DNA from: Symsagittifera roscoffensis
Taxonomy: Eukaryota > Xenacoelomorpha > Acoela > Convolutidae
Reading direction: 5' to 3'
Assembly: GCF_963678635.1 (NCBI RefSeq)
Contig: NC_087065.1
Location: forward strand, 22,525,254 to 22,589,253
Length of the DNA stretch: 64,000 nucleotides
Below, one piece after another: positions 1-13,700 of this stretch; the first letter of the stretch is position 1; every line of letters starts with the position of its first letter. Both the position numbers and the translations under genes were made by a program. The notes below the pieces were generated by a model, which saw only the letters and a program-made list of their open reading frames with translations, was not told where the DNA came from and made no database searches.

Positions 1-1061
1 GAAGCGAACGTTCAGAATTATCTAAGGAGTATGAAAATACCGATCAATCCAAATTCAAAGATTGAAAAACCAGCAGTTTTCTTGCTAAAGAGCTCTATTT
101 GTATGAACAAATCAAAACAGTGTCTAAAACTCCTAGATGTATCCAAATTTTAAACGAGCTTATTACTGATAATCACTAATTATATATAACCACAAAACAA
201 CTAATTATAAGAGTTTAGCAGTACAGCAAGAAAATTATAAATAGCAATACACAAACACTCAATTTAGACAACTTATGTTAGGCTAACGAAAATATTGAAT
301 AGTATTCTATATTGTAATCCTCAATTTCTCGAGAACAAAATTTTTTTTCAACTCTCAGCAAGCTAAAACATTCAACCATACTTTTTAGACGGTTACATTT
401 TGGACAACGAAGAGCTCTTAGGTAATATTTTTAGTAGTTAAGTTCAATCCAAGTTTTTTCTTTTTTTTACTTAATTCTGTCAAAGGTTCTTTTTCTTGAT
501 TTTAGGCAGAATCCCTTAAAAAATGAATTACAAATAAGGAAATAACTTCAAATTCTAACTTTGAGAAATTTCTTTCTCACCCAGTATCAAAAACATAAAA
601 CAGATTTCCACTCTGAGACACCTGTGAGCGAACCTTTACATCCAATGGTGCTCTTCAAGGCAGTTAAAATGTTGACGTGTCTTGTAAGTGGTTCAACTGC
701 CCTAAAATAATTTATTATAGTTATCCAAACGCGTCGAAATTGAGTGAGTTAGACATAATTGACAATAGTAAAAAAACGAACAAAAAATGAAAAAAAAGCA
801 TTTAAAAAAAGCCCCAAAATTGTTTCTTAAGTTTTGCACAACATTTTTTAAATTGTTTGGAAAACTTTTAGTGCCAAGGAAGAGCAAAAAAGCTTCCAAA
901 AACTAAATAAAAAAATTAAAATTTCCTAACCTAGATTATAAATTTTCTCATTTACAACGCACGTTGCTTATTCTTAGAGTTATTTCATAAAAAACGCTTG
1001 AATTTAGACTATAACTTAACAATTTCAAACCAGTTTTTTTTTCTCAGCACAGGTATTTTTT

Positions 1062-1133
1062 GAATGTCGCTCAAATCATATGTCGTTCAAATCAATTAAT
1101 GTCGCTCAAATCACTGAATGTCGTTCAAATCAT
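1062..1133. repeat. Short tandem repeat, ~17-bp unit
   Basis: The phrase AATGTCG(C/T)TCAAATCA occurs four times with small changes in unit length. It has no coding potential. It looks like a local minisatellite seed. Confidence 0.7.
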
Positions 1134-1770
1134 CACTCAAAATGAATAAAATGTGCTGCTTGATGTAAGTGGCAAAAAATGAGAAAAAAAAGAACACACC
1201 CGAGACAAAGTCGGAACAACAAAAAAGTTCAATGGTCGGAACAACAAAAAAATTAAACTTCAAGCTTTATTAAACTTCAAGTCGTCCGCGTAACAAAGAT
1301 ATTTTCAATATCATAAGTGAGTCTGCCTTCTCTAGACCTGCATTTCTAAGCATTATTCTTCTCGAAAAAGAAGGAAGATCCATTTACGAAAGCTTGAAAC
1401 TGAAATGAAACTTGGTTAAAAACAGAAAAAACTGAAGAGCAAGCATACTATAAATTAAAACTAATTTGAATCAACAGAAGATGTCCCGAAACAAATCAAA
1501 TTCTATTAACCGTTTTTTGAACTCATGCATTCACCCAGTTTGTAAGAAATAATTTTTTATCAGGTAGTAAAAGAAATTTTTGCTTCATTGAAAATTAGAA
1601 GTTAGTATAATTCAATCCGATTAAGGCAAATTACGATATTTTTTTAAAGAAGCCATAAAGTTACACAATTTGAATACATTAGTTATCCTGTACTAGGCAT
1701 TTAACGCCTCAGGAGCCATTTAAGTTTTAAATAGCCACTAGGCCATTTAAATGAGCTTGTACTAGATTGC

Positions 1771-1920
1771 GGTCAGAAAGTAGACATGCCATAAGAAGGT
1801 AGACACGTCGTACACCACTCAGAATCGAGATAAAAAAAGAGAACGAAATATATATTTTTTTCTCGATTCTGATTGGATCACGGCTTGTCTTCTTAATGAT
1901 CTGTCCACTTTTTGCTACGT
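1771..1920. repeat. Imperfect foldback / MITE-like inverted repeat
   Basis: The centre has perfect arms CAGAATCGAGA (from 1821) and TCTCGATTCTG (ending 1871), separated by an A/T-rich loop. Outside them the symmetry continues imperfectly. The left flank (AGAAAGTAGACATGCCATAAGAAGGTAGAC) resembles the reverse complement of the right flank around 1890-1916. The total is about 150 bp with arms of about 60-70 bp. No transposase is nearby, so this would be a non-autonomous element or a hairpin. Confidence 0.5.
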
Positions 1921-3224
1921 AACCCGTTGAAATATATCTAGAAAAACTATTCCAAATTTACTCGCAAGATGCAATCGTTAAACAAACTCACCGGATGCAG
2001 CAGGAGTATCTGTGAAGAAAACCTTTTGGTCGGACGCCTCGGACTCTTTCCGCAAACTGAAAAACGAGACGAGTCAGATATTAAACACATGTGAGATTTG
2101 AAAATGATTACGCTTGGTTTGTTGGACTACTGTACACAGGCAGCCGCCCTTCTCCGCTTTCTACAGGGATTCTACTCTAGGACGGACCGAATGGTCTATT
2201 TGGTACCATTTTACGACATCCACTTCTGATCAATCAACTGTAAAATTTCTAGATTATCAAAAACTTCCAAAAATGGTCAAAACCTTTAACAAAATGCCTT
2301 AAATTGCCAGTTTTGGCCTGTTACTTGAATTTAGTTTACCACCAAAACTGTTTAAAATGTTTAAGAAATAAACACAATTTAATCTCTGGAAGGGCTGTTG
2401 AAAGAGAAATTAAGCTCATCACCAACCACCCTAAAAATAATAGGACAAGTAGAAAGATGGACTCCAATACAGAAAAAAATCAAACAAAATTTTTATCTAT
2501 GATAAACTATCGCAAAAAAAGTGTGAAATGTCTCAACTTCGCTTGTTTTCAACCTTTCGATATCTTTGGGAATTACATGAGACTATCAATACGTATATGC
2601 ATGATAAGTCAAATATACTTTCATGACTGTGCATGATTTTTCAGGTTAAACCAAACTGTTTACAAGAAAAAAAAAGTGCGCGTTTTTTACTATTTTTTTT
2701 TTCGAAAAATTTGAGACCGTAATTAGAAAACTTATCCTTCGAAACTTAGTGCGTCCGTTTAAGTCCCCATTTTTTTTTTAAAAATGTATCTTTTTTTGCG
2801 ATTTTAAACTGCTCAAGGTAAAATCGATTTAAAAAACACTCCTAAAAATGTGTTCCACAATGATTGGCAATGAGTATTTCATTAATTGGTTACTTATGCC
2901 ATCATGCCTAGTACAGCCCTAAGATTTCAAAAGAAAAATAGCTTTGCCAGCTTCTGAGGATTGACAAGGACTGCGTAAACGACTTTTTTCGATGCGGAAA
3001 ACATTCATTTTTCTTTTTTCTTTGCAAGAAAACAAACAAACAAGTAGCAAAAAAGCAAATTTATAAGATAATGACATCATAGACATTTAGCTTCAACTTT
3101 ATCACTGCAAAACTACCCAGAGGCATTAACAAACTTACGCGAATTAGGGTTTGATCCAAGTTTGTCATCGTTAAATTTTCGTTTGCTATTTTGAATTACA
3201 TTGGTAACTTCGTTTTCCTGCGCT

Positions 3225-3476
3225 TTAAGTAATTCCTGATTCGTTTCTATTTGTTTTAACATCCACTTTTTGCGCAGGTTGATTCCTATCGCCATTTACT
3301 TTTCATTCGTCGATTCACCTGATGTTTATGTCGAGCATTAAATTTACTTACACGGGAAGCCGACAGCGGCAAGAATATCTGGAGAGCAGGAGAAGAGCCA
3401 GAACACCTATCAGTGCCCCTAGAATCAAGCCAACCAGAGCCAGCCCTAACCAAGGACTCGCGAATGAGGACATCAT
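3225..3476 (-). CDS. Candidate two-exon small membrane protein
   Basis: On the minus strand, exon 1 (3476 down to 3352) begins with two ATGs. It encodes a short N-terminus, then one strong hydrophobic segment of about 23 residues (LALVGLILGALIGVLALLLL) and a basic, cysteine-containing end (SRYSCRCRLP). It stops at a good donor, GT|GTAAGT. Joining to the acceptor GATAG|GAATC with exon 2 (3285 down to 3225) adds 20 residues rich in polar residues before a stop, giving a protein of about 61 residues. The exon is clearly GC-richer than its surroundings, which argues for real coding. The family is not recognised. The acceptor is weak and the joined frame is my inference. A second open frame, starting near 3295 in another phase and ending at a GTAAGT donor near 3137, could be an alternative exon. 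Confidence 0.38.
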
Positions 3477-4530
3477 CTTCAATTAAGACCAAATATGACA
3501 AAACTGGTGCAGAAAATAGCAGAAAGGCAAAGGAGCTGTATTTTGACCTATATTTGAAAACAGTTGTAAGCTAGTCAAAGTATTGTTCGCTTAGTTAGTA
3601 TGTAAGCTTAGTTAGAGCCAAGTAAAGTCGAAATAACAAAACCTCAAAATTGGAATTTGTACTGAACGCGGACGTTGGTCCTGGCAGTGTATGAACAAAC
3701 AATGAGATTATGTTCTTTTAAACTTTCTGGTCTTTTGTAGTTTAACAAATGAATTCGGCGCAACGGTGAAACGTCATTTTTACACAAACATCATTCATTG
3801 CTCAGTAGAGGGTATCAATGAAACTTCTGAACCATGATCATAAAAACGATGTGGTTTACATAACACTATCTCAAAGTTTTAATTTACTCAATGTGGCGTA
3901 AAGTTGGCGAAAACCGATTAGCCAATATGTAGGCCAAAGTTCATACCAATTACAATTGCGATCCTTAACCAAAGAAGTCATTAAAATTACTCAATGAGCG
4001 AACTGCTTTTAAAGTTCAAACTTCAGCTGCGTAATGAATTTTAGCAACTTAGGGCTTTGAAGTATTCAGAGGCAATGCTCTGTCAAAAAGATCAGAAACG
4101 CCAAAATGAAGGACTTCCTCAAAGCATGTGAGTGCATTGGGTTCATCGCTGGATATCAGCTACTCTCTAACTATTGTTAACAATTCTTCTCAATTCGACG
4201 AAACAGAAATAAAAGGAAATCGAAAACTTCAAAAACATGAGACCAGTTCGTTTAAATGGTCAGTCTTTTTTTCCATGCGATTTTATGTATATCAAAGAAA
4301 GAACGTAGAAAAACGAACCTCGAATTATAATAAAGTCTTTTCAATCGTTCGGATTCCAAATTCATTTTTCGGCAAACGAGTTCATTTTTCGGAAAATTTG
4401 CAGTATCGGACTAAATTACAGCCGAGCAATGGACGAAAAAAAGGAGTGAACATTCAAATTAATTCTTTAAATTTATATTTGAGTAGTACCCCACTATATC
4501 ATGGCCGAGCGGATGCTTTATTGGTGTTTG

Positions 4531-4572
4531 ACAAGGAGACGAAGCGCAGCTTCGCACCACTTGTGACACAAT
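4531..4572 (+). repeat. Dispersed palindromic GAAGC repeat
   Basis: The motif reads GAGACGAAGCGCAGCTTCGC, then ACCACTTGTGACAC. The core GAAGC..GCTTC is an inverted repeat that could form a short hairpin. Related copies are at 9537, 10459, 11352 (inverted), 12664, 20396 and 22391, and in the 4.9-kb duplicate. Confidence 0.65.
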
Positions 4573-5124
4573 GTAAACAGAAAATGGCAGAGCTAGACGA
4601 AAGCCACCAGTTGATAAAAAACGAAAAATGAAATAAGCCATTCAAACGTCTCGAAAAACTCAATTCGATGAAAAACTGTTGCGAAACATGATTGTCAGCA
4701 TTAAATAAGTATTAAGACCAAAAATACATTGAACCGTAACTATGCAAACAAACGGGTAGACACTCAGTAAGCCGAAGAAAATTGTCAAAACTTTTAAATG
4801 ATTTACTGATTTTCGAAATTCCAAGTTATATATCCTCTCCTTTTGTTCACTTTCTGCTGCCCCATGAGCTCAGTCGGTGTTATAGAGGATATAGGTACAT
4901 TACACAGAAAAAAATCTCAGCAAACAATAAGCGAGCAAGCTGGAGAAATTTAATTGTATTATATATTAAAATGTGGGTTGCACTACCTCGCCACGTTTAA
5001 GCTTTTTCAACGTATTGCTAGTTTTGCATAAGGGAAAATTTTTTCAGCTAGGTCGTACATTGCAATGATTACGATTTTTTTTTATTTTCCAGCACGAATT
5101 CAATGTTTATTTCATCGAGTTGAA

Positions 5125-5990
5125 AATCAGCTCTATAGTAGGATGGTGTTAGGATTTCCCCAGGGGTTGCAAATTTGACCTCCAATTATGAATGTCTCAA
5201 TTTCAGATAATTTAGATTTTAAAAGTTCCAAAGATTTGAAATTCTCAACCTTGTCGTTGGGTACTATGAAGGTACTCTCAAGAGTTCTAAGTTGCAAGTC
5301 GTGCGTCCAATTTCGGCTGCTCAAATGATTTTGTTTTCCGAGATGTGACGGTCGTTATGTATTTTTTTAAAAAAAATTTGTTGAAAGAACTTAGATTAAA
5401 ACAGTTTCACAGAACTTGAAGTTCGCATCTCTAAATTGAGATTCTGGCAGGGTACTCTCATACTCTCAGGAGTTGCGAATTTTGCCTCCGAATATGACAG
5501 CTTAAATCGTTGTATTTTTCGAAATATGACGTTTTTGTGAACTGAAAATTTAATTTTTTTCTTCAAAATGTTGACATTCGTCACTTATTGTTGGGGGCTG
5601 ACAGAGTACTCTCAAGGGTTGCGAATCATTCCTCCAAATATGAGTGCTCAACTTATTGTAGTTTTCGAGATATGATGTTTTTTAGAAAACTTAAATTTGA
5701 AGTTTCTCAAAGTTTGAAATTCTCAACGCTGCAGTTGGGTACTGACAGAGTACTCTCAGGAGTTGCAATTCTTGCGTCCAAATGCGACTGCTCCATTGCT
5801 TTTATTTTCGGAGATATGAGTCTGCTTAATTCATTTTAAAACTTTTCAAAGAATTTTTATATACAAAACTTCACAAAAATTTATGGTTTTCGAAAATTTG
5901 AAGAAAAAAAAAACTGAACCAAAAAAACTTTACAAAAATTGAAATTATCAACCCAATAACTGGGTGCTGTCAGAGTACACTCGAAGGATG
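5125..5990. repeat. Degenerate tandem repeat, ~150-160 bp unit
   Basis: At least five diverged units share phrases such as GGTACTCTCA(G/A)GAGTTGC, then (C/G)CTCC(A/G)AAT(A/T)TGA, then a T-rich part ending GAGATATGA. They start near 5125, 5265, 5440, 5595 and 5740. Similar phrases recur at 13740-14230 (and in the duplicate) and near 23905 and 47545, so this belongs to a dispersed family. No protein is encoded. Confidence 0.6.
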
Positions 5991-7673
5991 CAGATCTGAA
6001 TGAAGTTTTTTATGAGTTAATAAAAATTCGAAGCACCGGAGGTGCGTTACACGCTAGCTTAATTTAACTGAATTATTTTGCCTACACCTATGTTTTTAAA
6101 ATAAAGTTTCTTGGCCTTAGCAGAAGACAAGAGCTCTCCATTGGTTCCCCATTTCACTTTAAGTTATCATATTTGTTTCCACAATCTAATGTGCAAGTAA
6201 CGTAAAATTACAAGGTTAGGTAATTAAAGAATTTGTAGTTTAACAAAAGGTTACTTTATGATACACCTCAGCGATATTGAACAGACAAGAAGCTACAGTT
6301 CGCAAACTCAAGCAAAAAAAAACTGAAAAATCAAAAACAAAGTGAAACAAGGAAGCCGAATGCTGCGCAGATAGAACAGAACTTTCCAATCACATTCATT
6401 AAAAATTATGTAAGGTTTTTCTATCATTTTTTTTTCAAATTAGTGTAGTTTTTTGAGCGTGGTGTGATGAAAGAGAATTATAAACACGAAAAAAAACTTT
6501 GAACTAACATAATCGATAACAATTGTATTCATAAAACGAATTAAACTTAAATTTTAGCACATTATTTTTTTGGACTAGAAAGCGCTAAAGGAGGCTCTTA
6601 GAACTAGTTTTTTTTTTTTACTTAAGTCAATATTTCTTATCCCAGATAACCAATTTCCAACCTCAATCGCTTAACCTGTTTTTCTCTTCAATTTGACAAA
6701 TTTTCGCATTGTCCTTCGATGTCACTTTTCGATGCTTATTTGTGGTTCCTGATTTTGATGGGGAAAAACAAGAAGAAACGGGAAAAAGAATACCAAGTTC
6801 TCTCCTCGTTTTCAATGGTTGGAATAAAAATGCCATTATTTTGCTATATGCCGGAACCGAACCTCCTTTGCGCCTCACGTTCTTGCATCTGCGCTACGAT
6901 CGCTTGCAAAACTACGACGACTCGGCGCCAATAATTCAGCTACAGTTGTTATAAATTTCAATGTGCCGGAATTCACCCTCTGACCAGTCGATTACGAGTC
7001 TCACTTCCTCGCATCTGCGCAACGGTCGCTTGGAAAGAAACTAACGCTAGCTACCAATAAAGCAACTACATAAGCTTTAAATTGCCAATGACTGGAATCA
7101 CCATAGTACCACCATATGGGCACATTTTTCCGATTTTGCATGGGAAAAAATTACTTCGTAGTATTACACTACGCTTTGTATGTGTAAAAACATTAGTACT
7201 CAAACTCCGAGAAGCATTTAAACACGCTAAGGGTCTCATTTGCCGTCCTCTAGGGGTTAAATTTAAATTGAATACCGTTCAAATACACGTTAAAATTTGT
7301 TTTCATCTCTTTAGAAGAAATTCATACTTTCTTTAGTAACGAAGGCTTGATTTCTCTACTGCTGTTCACTTTGAAGTGTGTCTGAAGGATTGTTGCAAAA
7401 GAATTCGAAGAAAGGTCAATTCACAACAATAACATAAAACAGCACATAAAACTAGGCAAAAAATTCTCCCACTAGATGAGCCTCATTTATATCTATCACT
7501 TCGATTCCACAATGTTCTTTTAGATTACGCGCATCAAGAATCAATTACAAAGTACGGCCACCAGCTTTGAGGATAAATTTCGCGATCAAAGGAATATATA
7601 TAAAGTGTAAATTGAGAAGATATTGCAAACAACTTTTTTAAATAGGGTCTTTGCATGCCAGTTCTGTTTACGC

Positions 7674-7738
7674 TTATGCAGCAGTGATCAGTCCGAACTT
7701 CTCTGCACGTTTCTTCTTCATCTCATCGTCTGGGTTTC
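7674..7738 (-). CDS. SARNP: SARNP exon 3 (C-terminus)
   Basis: This 65-base last exon encodes the end of the protein: NPDDEMKKKRAEKFGLITAA and a TAA stop at 7676-7674. It holds the sixth RAEKFG motif. It is too short to stand out as an open frame, but it fits the family's C-terminal repeat and joins in phase. Confidence 0.82.
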
Positions 7739-10700
7739 CTATAATCGGTTAAGATATTTCTGATTGAACCCGCAAATATATTATGACTTAAATTACTTCA
7801 CCTTGAAACCGATTTCACTCTCTAGGTTAAGACCAAAATTTAAAACATAGCCAACACAGTTGGGAAAGAGACAATGAACGCAAGAAAAAAGAAAATGACT
7901 TAATCTTGAAAAATTTTCAACTTTCGAACTTAAAAAAGAAAATTATATGGCCTTAAAGCTCTTTGAAATTCACGAACCTTCATGATTGACAATTTTTCGA
8001 TTCAGCACATTTGAAAAACTGGATCAATAGGTAAAGTTTTTATTCCGCTGGGAAATGTGAAAAAAAAAATACTTTCGAAACTAGAAGTTGATCACGTTTT
8101 TCGCGACCTTTACACTTTTGCTCGTCGATAGTGGAGTTTGCCTTCCTTTTAACAAATGAAATGAACTAAACTAAAAAAAGATATCAGAAAGCAAACCACG
8201 AAAAATCATATTTGAGCGTGAACAAACTTTAAAATTTTTCCAGTAACAGAAACAAAAAATCATCACGACCTATCTAACAGTATTCACTGAGTTTATCGAG
8301 TCTTAGAAAAGGAAGAATTTTTTTTATTACACATCAACTTATGAAGTCAAGTTGTTAATCCATATATATATATATATGTTAGCGGCAACCTTTTCGGTGT
8401 AGTTTCGAGGGGAAAACAAATAGTGAACAACGAAAACATCAATATTTCACCTTTACCTAGCTGAGTCTTGAAGCGTTCGGCTCTAGCTTCTTTGGCCGCC
8501 GTCTCGGCCGAAGGGTCACTGTTAGGGACACCAAACCTCTTGGCTCTCTCCGATTTCTTCTCACTGTCTTCAATTTTTGCAAGTTTCGAGTTCGTTACTT
8601 CTCCGAACCTTTCTGCTCGTCTCTTGAGTGTCTCTGGATCCACATTGACGTCATTGGCCTTAATTTCCTTCGCAGAAACGGAAGTGCTACTACTTGATAG
8701 AACGACGCCGAATCGTTCAGCTCGCTCCGCTTTCTTTAGCTCGTCATTCTTCGTTCCGAACTTTTCAGCTCTGCGTTGCAATTTTTCGGCTTCTGTCATT
8801 TCGGAAATGCTTTTGACTGCAACTGTTTCCTCTTTTGGGGTATTCTGAAAAAATTAAGCGTATTCAACAATTAAAAGGGTTGCTATTTCCTGTACACGAG
8901 ATTAATTCGCCTCCAGCTTCGTTTTTTTGCACAGGCACATTGCGAATTACCCATTTTCATTACAATTTCGCCAGCCGATATGTCTAAAAGTGGGATACAG
9001 TATGACTTATGATGCAAGGCATACTAGAATTGATAAGATTATGACTTGTATCGAGAAAAGACTATGACACTACGCGAGTTAGCTGGCTCGTGTAAAGACT
9101 AATTAACCTTTTAAGCGAACAAAAGTTGAAAGCGAAATTATACAACATTTCTATTTAATTTAATAATTACGTCAATAAATCAAAATTACAATCAGTTCTC
9201 GTAAGAACAACTCAAATCTGAACAAACTTCAAATTGTCTTGATTAAAACGACATAACTACATAATATACCAACAATATAAACTTTCAAGAATACTAATAT
9301 AACTTTCAAAGTGTAGTGTAATGTAGTCCACGAGTTAAAATTAAATTTTCAAGAAATTGAGCTCTCAGCTCTGCACATGAAAGGATTCCACGTGTTTTAG
9401 CTGATTCCAGTGATTTTTTAAACAAGCCCGAAAAATCTATATTCCGAGTTAATAACTTTTCTTAATCGCAAGCTTAAAATGGCCGAAACCATTCATTCAT
9501 AAAGGTCAAAAAACCTTAGAAAAAAATCTAAAATTGTACACAGAGGTGAAGCTGAGCTTCGCACACTTGCTATACAAAACATGAAAGCGGCTTCAAATAA
9601 AAAAATAGAAAACTAAATCTATCAAAATGAATAGAGCGGCCCTTTTCCTTTCCCCACCTTCAAAAAAAATTATTATAATTTAAATTCCTGTTCATATTGT
9701 CCGATTGTCATAAAAATTGACATGCAGATAAATTAGGCCATGACAAACATACTTGGTCTTCATAATCAACCTTGTAAAACTACTCGTTAGACTACAAAAT
9801 GGATGCTCGCGTGAGGTGGAAGAAAGGAAAAAGAGCCTATAGAGCTAGTTTCAAAATGAAAAACAAGCCAAGGCAATAGAAAGTAAAACTCAGATCGAAA
9901 AAAATTTACCAAGCGGTACCAAAGCCGAAAACACCTAAACAGAAATCACTTAATCTGAAAAAAAATCAACAAGACTTATAAAAACTTTCCCCCTCATTCT
10001 CAAAACACACATTCCTTTATTCACCCGTCGAATGAAACAATATGAGGCCACTAAACCGATATAAAACAAACCGAAACTATTAAGTCGAAAAAAAAACACA
10101 AAAAAAATTTAAAAAGTTTAAGACAAAAAAATTTTTATCAAAAAGTTTAATCAAAAAAATTTAAAAATTACTTAAAAACTATTATTAAGTCCCCCTCACC
10201 CTCAAAACACGCGCACGCACACACACACACAAACTTTATTCTCGACGACCGACACAGGTTGAGGCCACTGAGCCAAAATAATATAGGCCGAAACTTATCA
10301 AACCGAAACAATACAAAAAAAAATAATCAAAAATTTCGAGGAAACAGGTTCTGGCCAGCTTCGGAACTTCGTTGTGTCGGGCATGGACGTTATCACTAAG
10401 CTACGTTTGCCAAATATGTTGAGTTTTTTTATTGAATAACATTACTATAATAAAGGTAACACAGAGGCAAAACGGAGTTTCGCACGACTTTCAATACAAA
10501 ATTGTTTGCCAATGTGAAAAACTGCAACAAAATTTTCCAAAAAAAATATTTTTTAAAATTTAACCCTTTTGATTTCTAAAAGCTTTTTGATTACATCGAA
10601 ACAGCCATTCCAAATTTGCAGAAAAAAAATCCTGAAATATTATTTTTATTTTTTATAAAATTTTCATAACACTACTATGTATCATCACCTTGAATGAATT

Positions 10701-13700
10701 TGAATAAAATTGCACAAATCTAATTATGACGCTAAAAAACTTGAAGCTAATTGCACAAATTTTTGAAAGAAAAAGAAAATGTGCACCCAAAAATAAATTT
10801 AAAATTTTTTTCTGTTCTAAAAGAAAATTTATAGTTCGTTTGAACAAAAATCCACCAACTATATTTACGCTCTTCAAATTTGAATTCAAAAAATGTTTCA
10901 GAAGCTATTTAAAAAGTTAATAAAACAAAACATCCTGTTAATAATCCGACAATCGAATGTAGATCAAGTATCACTTACAACAGCAGTTAAACAAATTGGT
11001 TAGAAGTGGAGATACTCTTAGACTAGAGATACTACACTGGTAACTTAGTTATCTACAGGAAAAAATCTAGTACGCGATTGCAAATCTCTTGCTTATCGCA
11101 AGAGTAAAAACACAAAAAAATTTGTTCAATTTATTCGGAAAAGTATCAGTCATAAAATATTCTGTAAATTCAAATAGCTTAAATGTGATATATTTTTTCT
11201 TAGGAATTCGGATGTTAAAATATATTCTCAAAATGAGTCAATTTTTCGCCGTCGCATTAAATTAATTGACACTTTTCCAACTATCCGTTGGCTATGTTTT
11301 GATTTTCTTCAAGTTTTGATTTTATCCTCCTTTCTTATTTTATTGGTCTTGTTTGTGAAGTGCAGCTTCGCCTCTGTGTTGATACTAGCACTCGTCCAAT
11401 TACTGGCATCGTAAAAATCGGTTTTTTCGGCATGACAATTGACTTCAAATTCTGACTGTGATTTTAGATGTCACCAGAAGACAACCAAATGTAATGAATA
11501 CTTGAAGACTAAGAGGGAAAGCAGAAAGGGTTTCTTACTGCATCTTGCAAAACAATTTATGGAAAAACTAATATCAAGCAACGGCCAAGCCAAATTCGCT
11601 TTAGTAAATTTCATAGAAAGCATTCAAAATATCATAACTTAGGTAAAATTTCAGCAAAAACGGTTGCCAGGAGTTTACTGTAACCGTTTCGATGAGTGTT
11701 GTCAATTAAATGTTGATACTAATATTGGCTCCAATAATTTTAAAAATTTTAGATATAATTTACAGACGGCGTAGTTATTGATTAATAATTGTACCTCCAT
11801 CACGCAATTTGGAAAATTTGGTGCAACTTCTTTGTTTATTCTGATATCTTTTTTTACCTGAAATAAATAGCGAAATTGAAAACAAATTTAATAGCTCACT
11901 CATGACTGTTTGAGCACTTCGAACACCCACCAAGTCCCTCTCTTATTCTCGATTCAGTAATTGCACCAAAGGCCACAGAATGAGCCCTTTAGCTCAATTC
12001 AAATTCAGAGCAGTACATTCTTTTAGTTTCATTTATCCCCTGGATTCTCAACTGCATTTCAGGACAGTTTGTGAATCGCAGATGTCATAATTAATCGAAA
12101 AAAAATATTACCTTGGCCTCTTCTAAAAAAATGTGTTGTTAACCTCGTCTAGTAGTAGAAAATTTTAGAAGTGAAGTGACATCACAACTTGATGATTTTA
12201 TTATTTACTGAGGTCTGTAATGGGACAACGCCCAATAACTGGGCAATAACTACTACTATAACTAACTGTGGACAAAAAAAGCACTTAATGGCAGTTCCAA
12301 TTCTTCTTTCTCAATAAAAAATCTGGCAAACCATTAACTTACCTCATCTTCGTTTGTTAATCAGAAATCATAATAAAAAACGTGGGTGCTCGTTAAGAAG
12401 TACTAGCGTGCCCAACGCAGCCAAGCTGCATCGACAAATACAGATCTTGCAGATATACTATAACATAATGCAATATAAAGTTGATAGACAGTAGTCGATG
12501 TGAATGAATAGATAAATTTTAGAGTTTCAAACAGTAAAATCCTAATTTCAAACAGAGATTGGTGAACAAGAAAAATGTCTATAGATGAAATATACGTAAA
12601 ACCACCGAAAGTGAATGCAACCGTGAAAATAGACTGGGGCATCCAGCAACGCTTTCTAATTCATTACAGAAGCGAAACTGAATTTCGCACAACTTTAGAT
12701 GAAACAATTTTAGGATGACTCGACCATTAGAAAAAATTAGCAAATAGAACTTCGAACTATGTTACAATTGAAGAGCGATGTAGAAAAACGAGAAAGAAAA
12801 AACAAAAAGGAATTTTCTCGTGTTTGAATTCATTTGAGTTTTTCAAAGGTCCTAGACGGGTTGAATTTGGCATTCAAAAAATTGGTGCCAGAAATTTATT
12901 GATCTCAATAGTAGTACCGCACATTTGAAAATTTAAAAAATGGAAAACGAGCCGGTAGAATCGAACTCGACATCCAATAAGCTGAAACTCAGCCGCAAAT
13001 TTTCAAAAAATGTATATATGGAAAAACTTCATGTAACGCTCACATATGATCCACGATAGCTATATAAGTAGCGTATGCAAAGTAAACTTCATAATTTGGA
13101 AACTAAACCGACATAGCTTAAGGCGACAACCATGAAGCAAAAAACCATCAGTAGAAAAACGTACAATGGTTTGAAATACAGATACAGCATAAGATACAGG
13201 AAAAGTAACTAGTACCCGGTAAGTAAATTTGAATTTTTCATAAACTTGAGCATGTAAGCAGCATTGCAGCATCATAAGTGATTCAAGGAGTTTGTTAAAC
13301 TAATTGTAAACCGGAAAAAAGTCTATATTCCTATTTGATAACGCTTGCTAATAGCCAGCGAAATTAAAAAAAATTGTTCCTTTCTAAAGGTTCTTTTTTA
13401 AAGTTAAATGTACAGATCTCTCAAACAACAGGTTTTCGGATCTTCGCATTAACCCTAAAATGACCGAGAGCAAAAAATCACTTTTCACTTTTCTAAAAGA
13501 CTATTCACTTACAATATCACTAATTTCACCAATTAGATTTCTGTTTAATTTACTTAGTTTTTTCCATTCATCCGTACGTAAATCAATTGCTGCCATTCAC
13601 GATTTAATCAGAGGGTACAAATTAAAAAGCATAAGACGTTTTTTAACATTAATTTGTTATTTAAACTTGAGCTTTGGAACATTGTGCAATTTTTTGGAAA

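Larger units (their letters stand above)
1..3224. other. AT-rich non-coding DNA
   Basis: No convincing gene is visible on either strand. Short open frames occur but show no domain, codon bias or splice structure. The stretch contains a small tandem repeat at about 1062-1133, a foldback element at 1771-1920, and many homopolymer A/T tracts. A duplicated 20-base phrase (TCGGAACAACAAAAAA) occurs at about 1211 and 1235. The 3' end of a possible small gene on the minus strand lies just beyond, at 3225. Confidence 0.6.
3477..7673. other. AT-rich intergenic DNA with degenerate repeats
   Basis: No gene is supported. The open frame at 4128-4631 is crossed by a dispersed repeat and has no domain. The stretch contains a palindromic GAAGC repeat (4531-4572) and a block of decayed tandem repeats (about 5125-5990). 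It also has an imperfect ~125-bp duplication at about 6865-7090, in which CATCTGCGC(T/A)ACG(A/G)TCGCTTG occurs twice. The 3' end of the SARNP gene follows at 7674. Confidence 0.55.

Noticed and set aside
3113..3295. 60-codon frame beginning MAIGINLRKKW as the second exon of the small membrane protein
   Set aside because: Its phase does not fit the good donor at 3351 with any visible acceptor. The other phase joins in frame. It is kept only as a possible alternative exon.
4128..4631. 167-codon plus-strand frame
   Set aside because: It runs through a dispersed GAAGC palindromic repeat and has no recognisable domain, good start context or splice structure.
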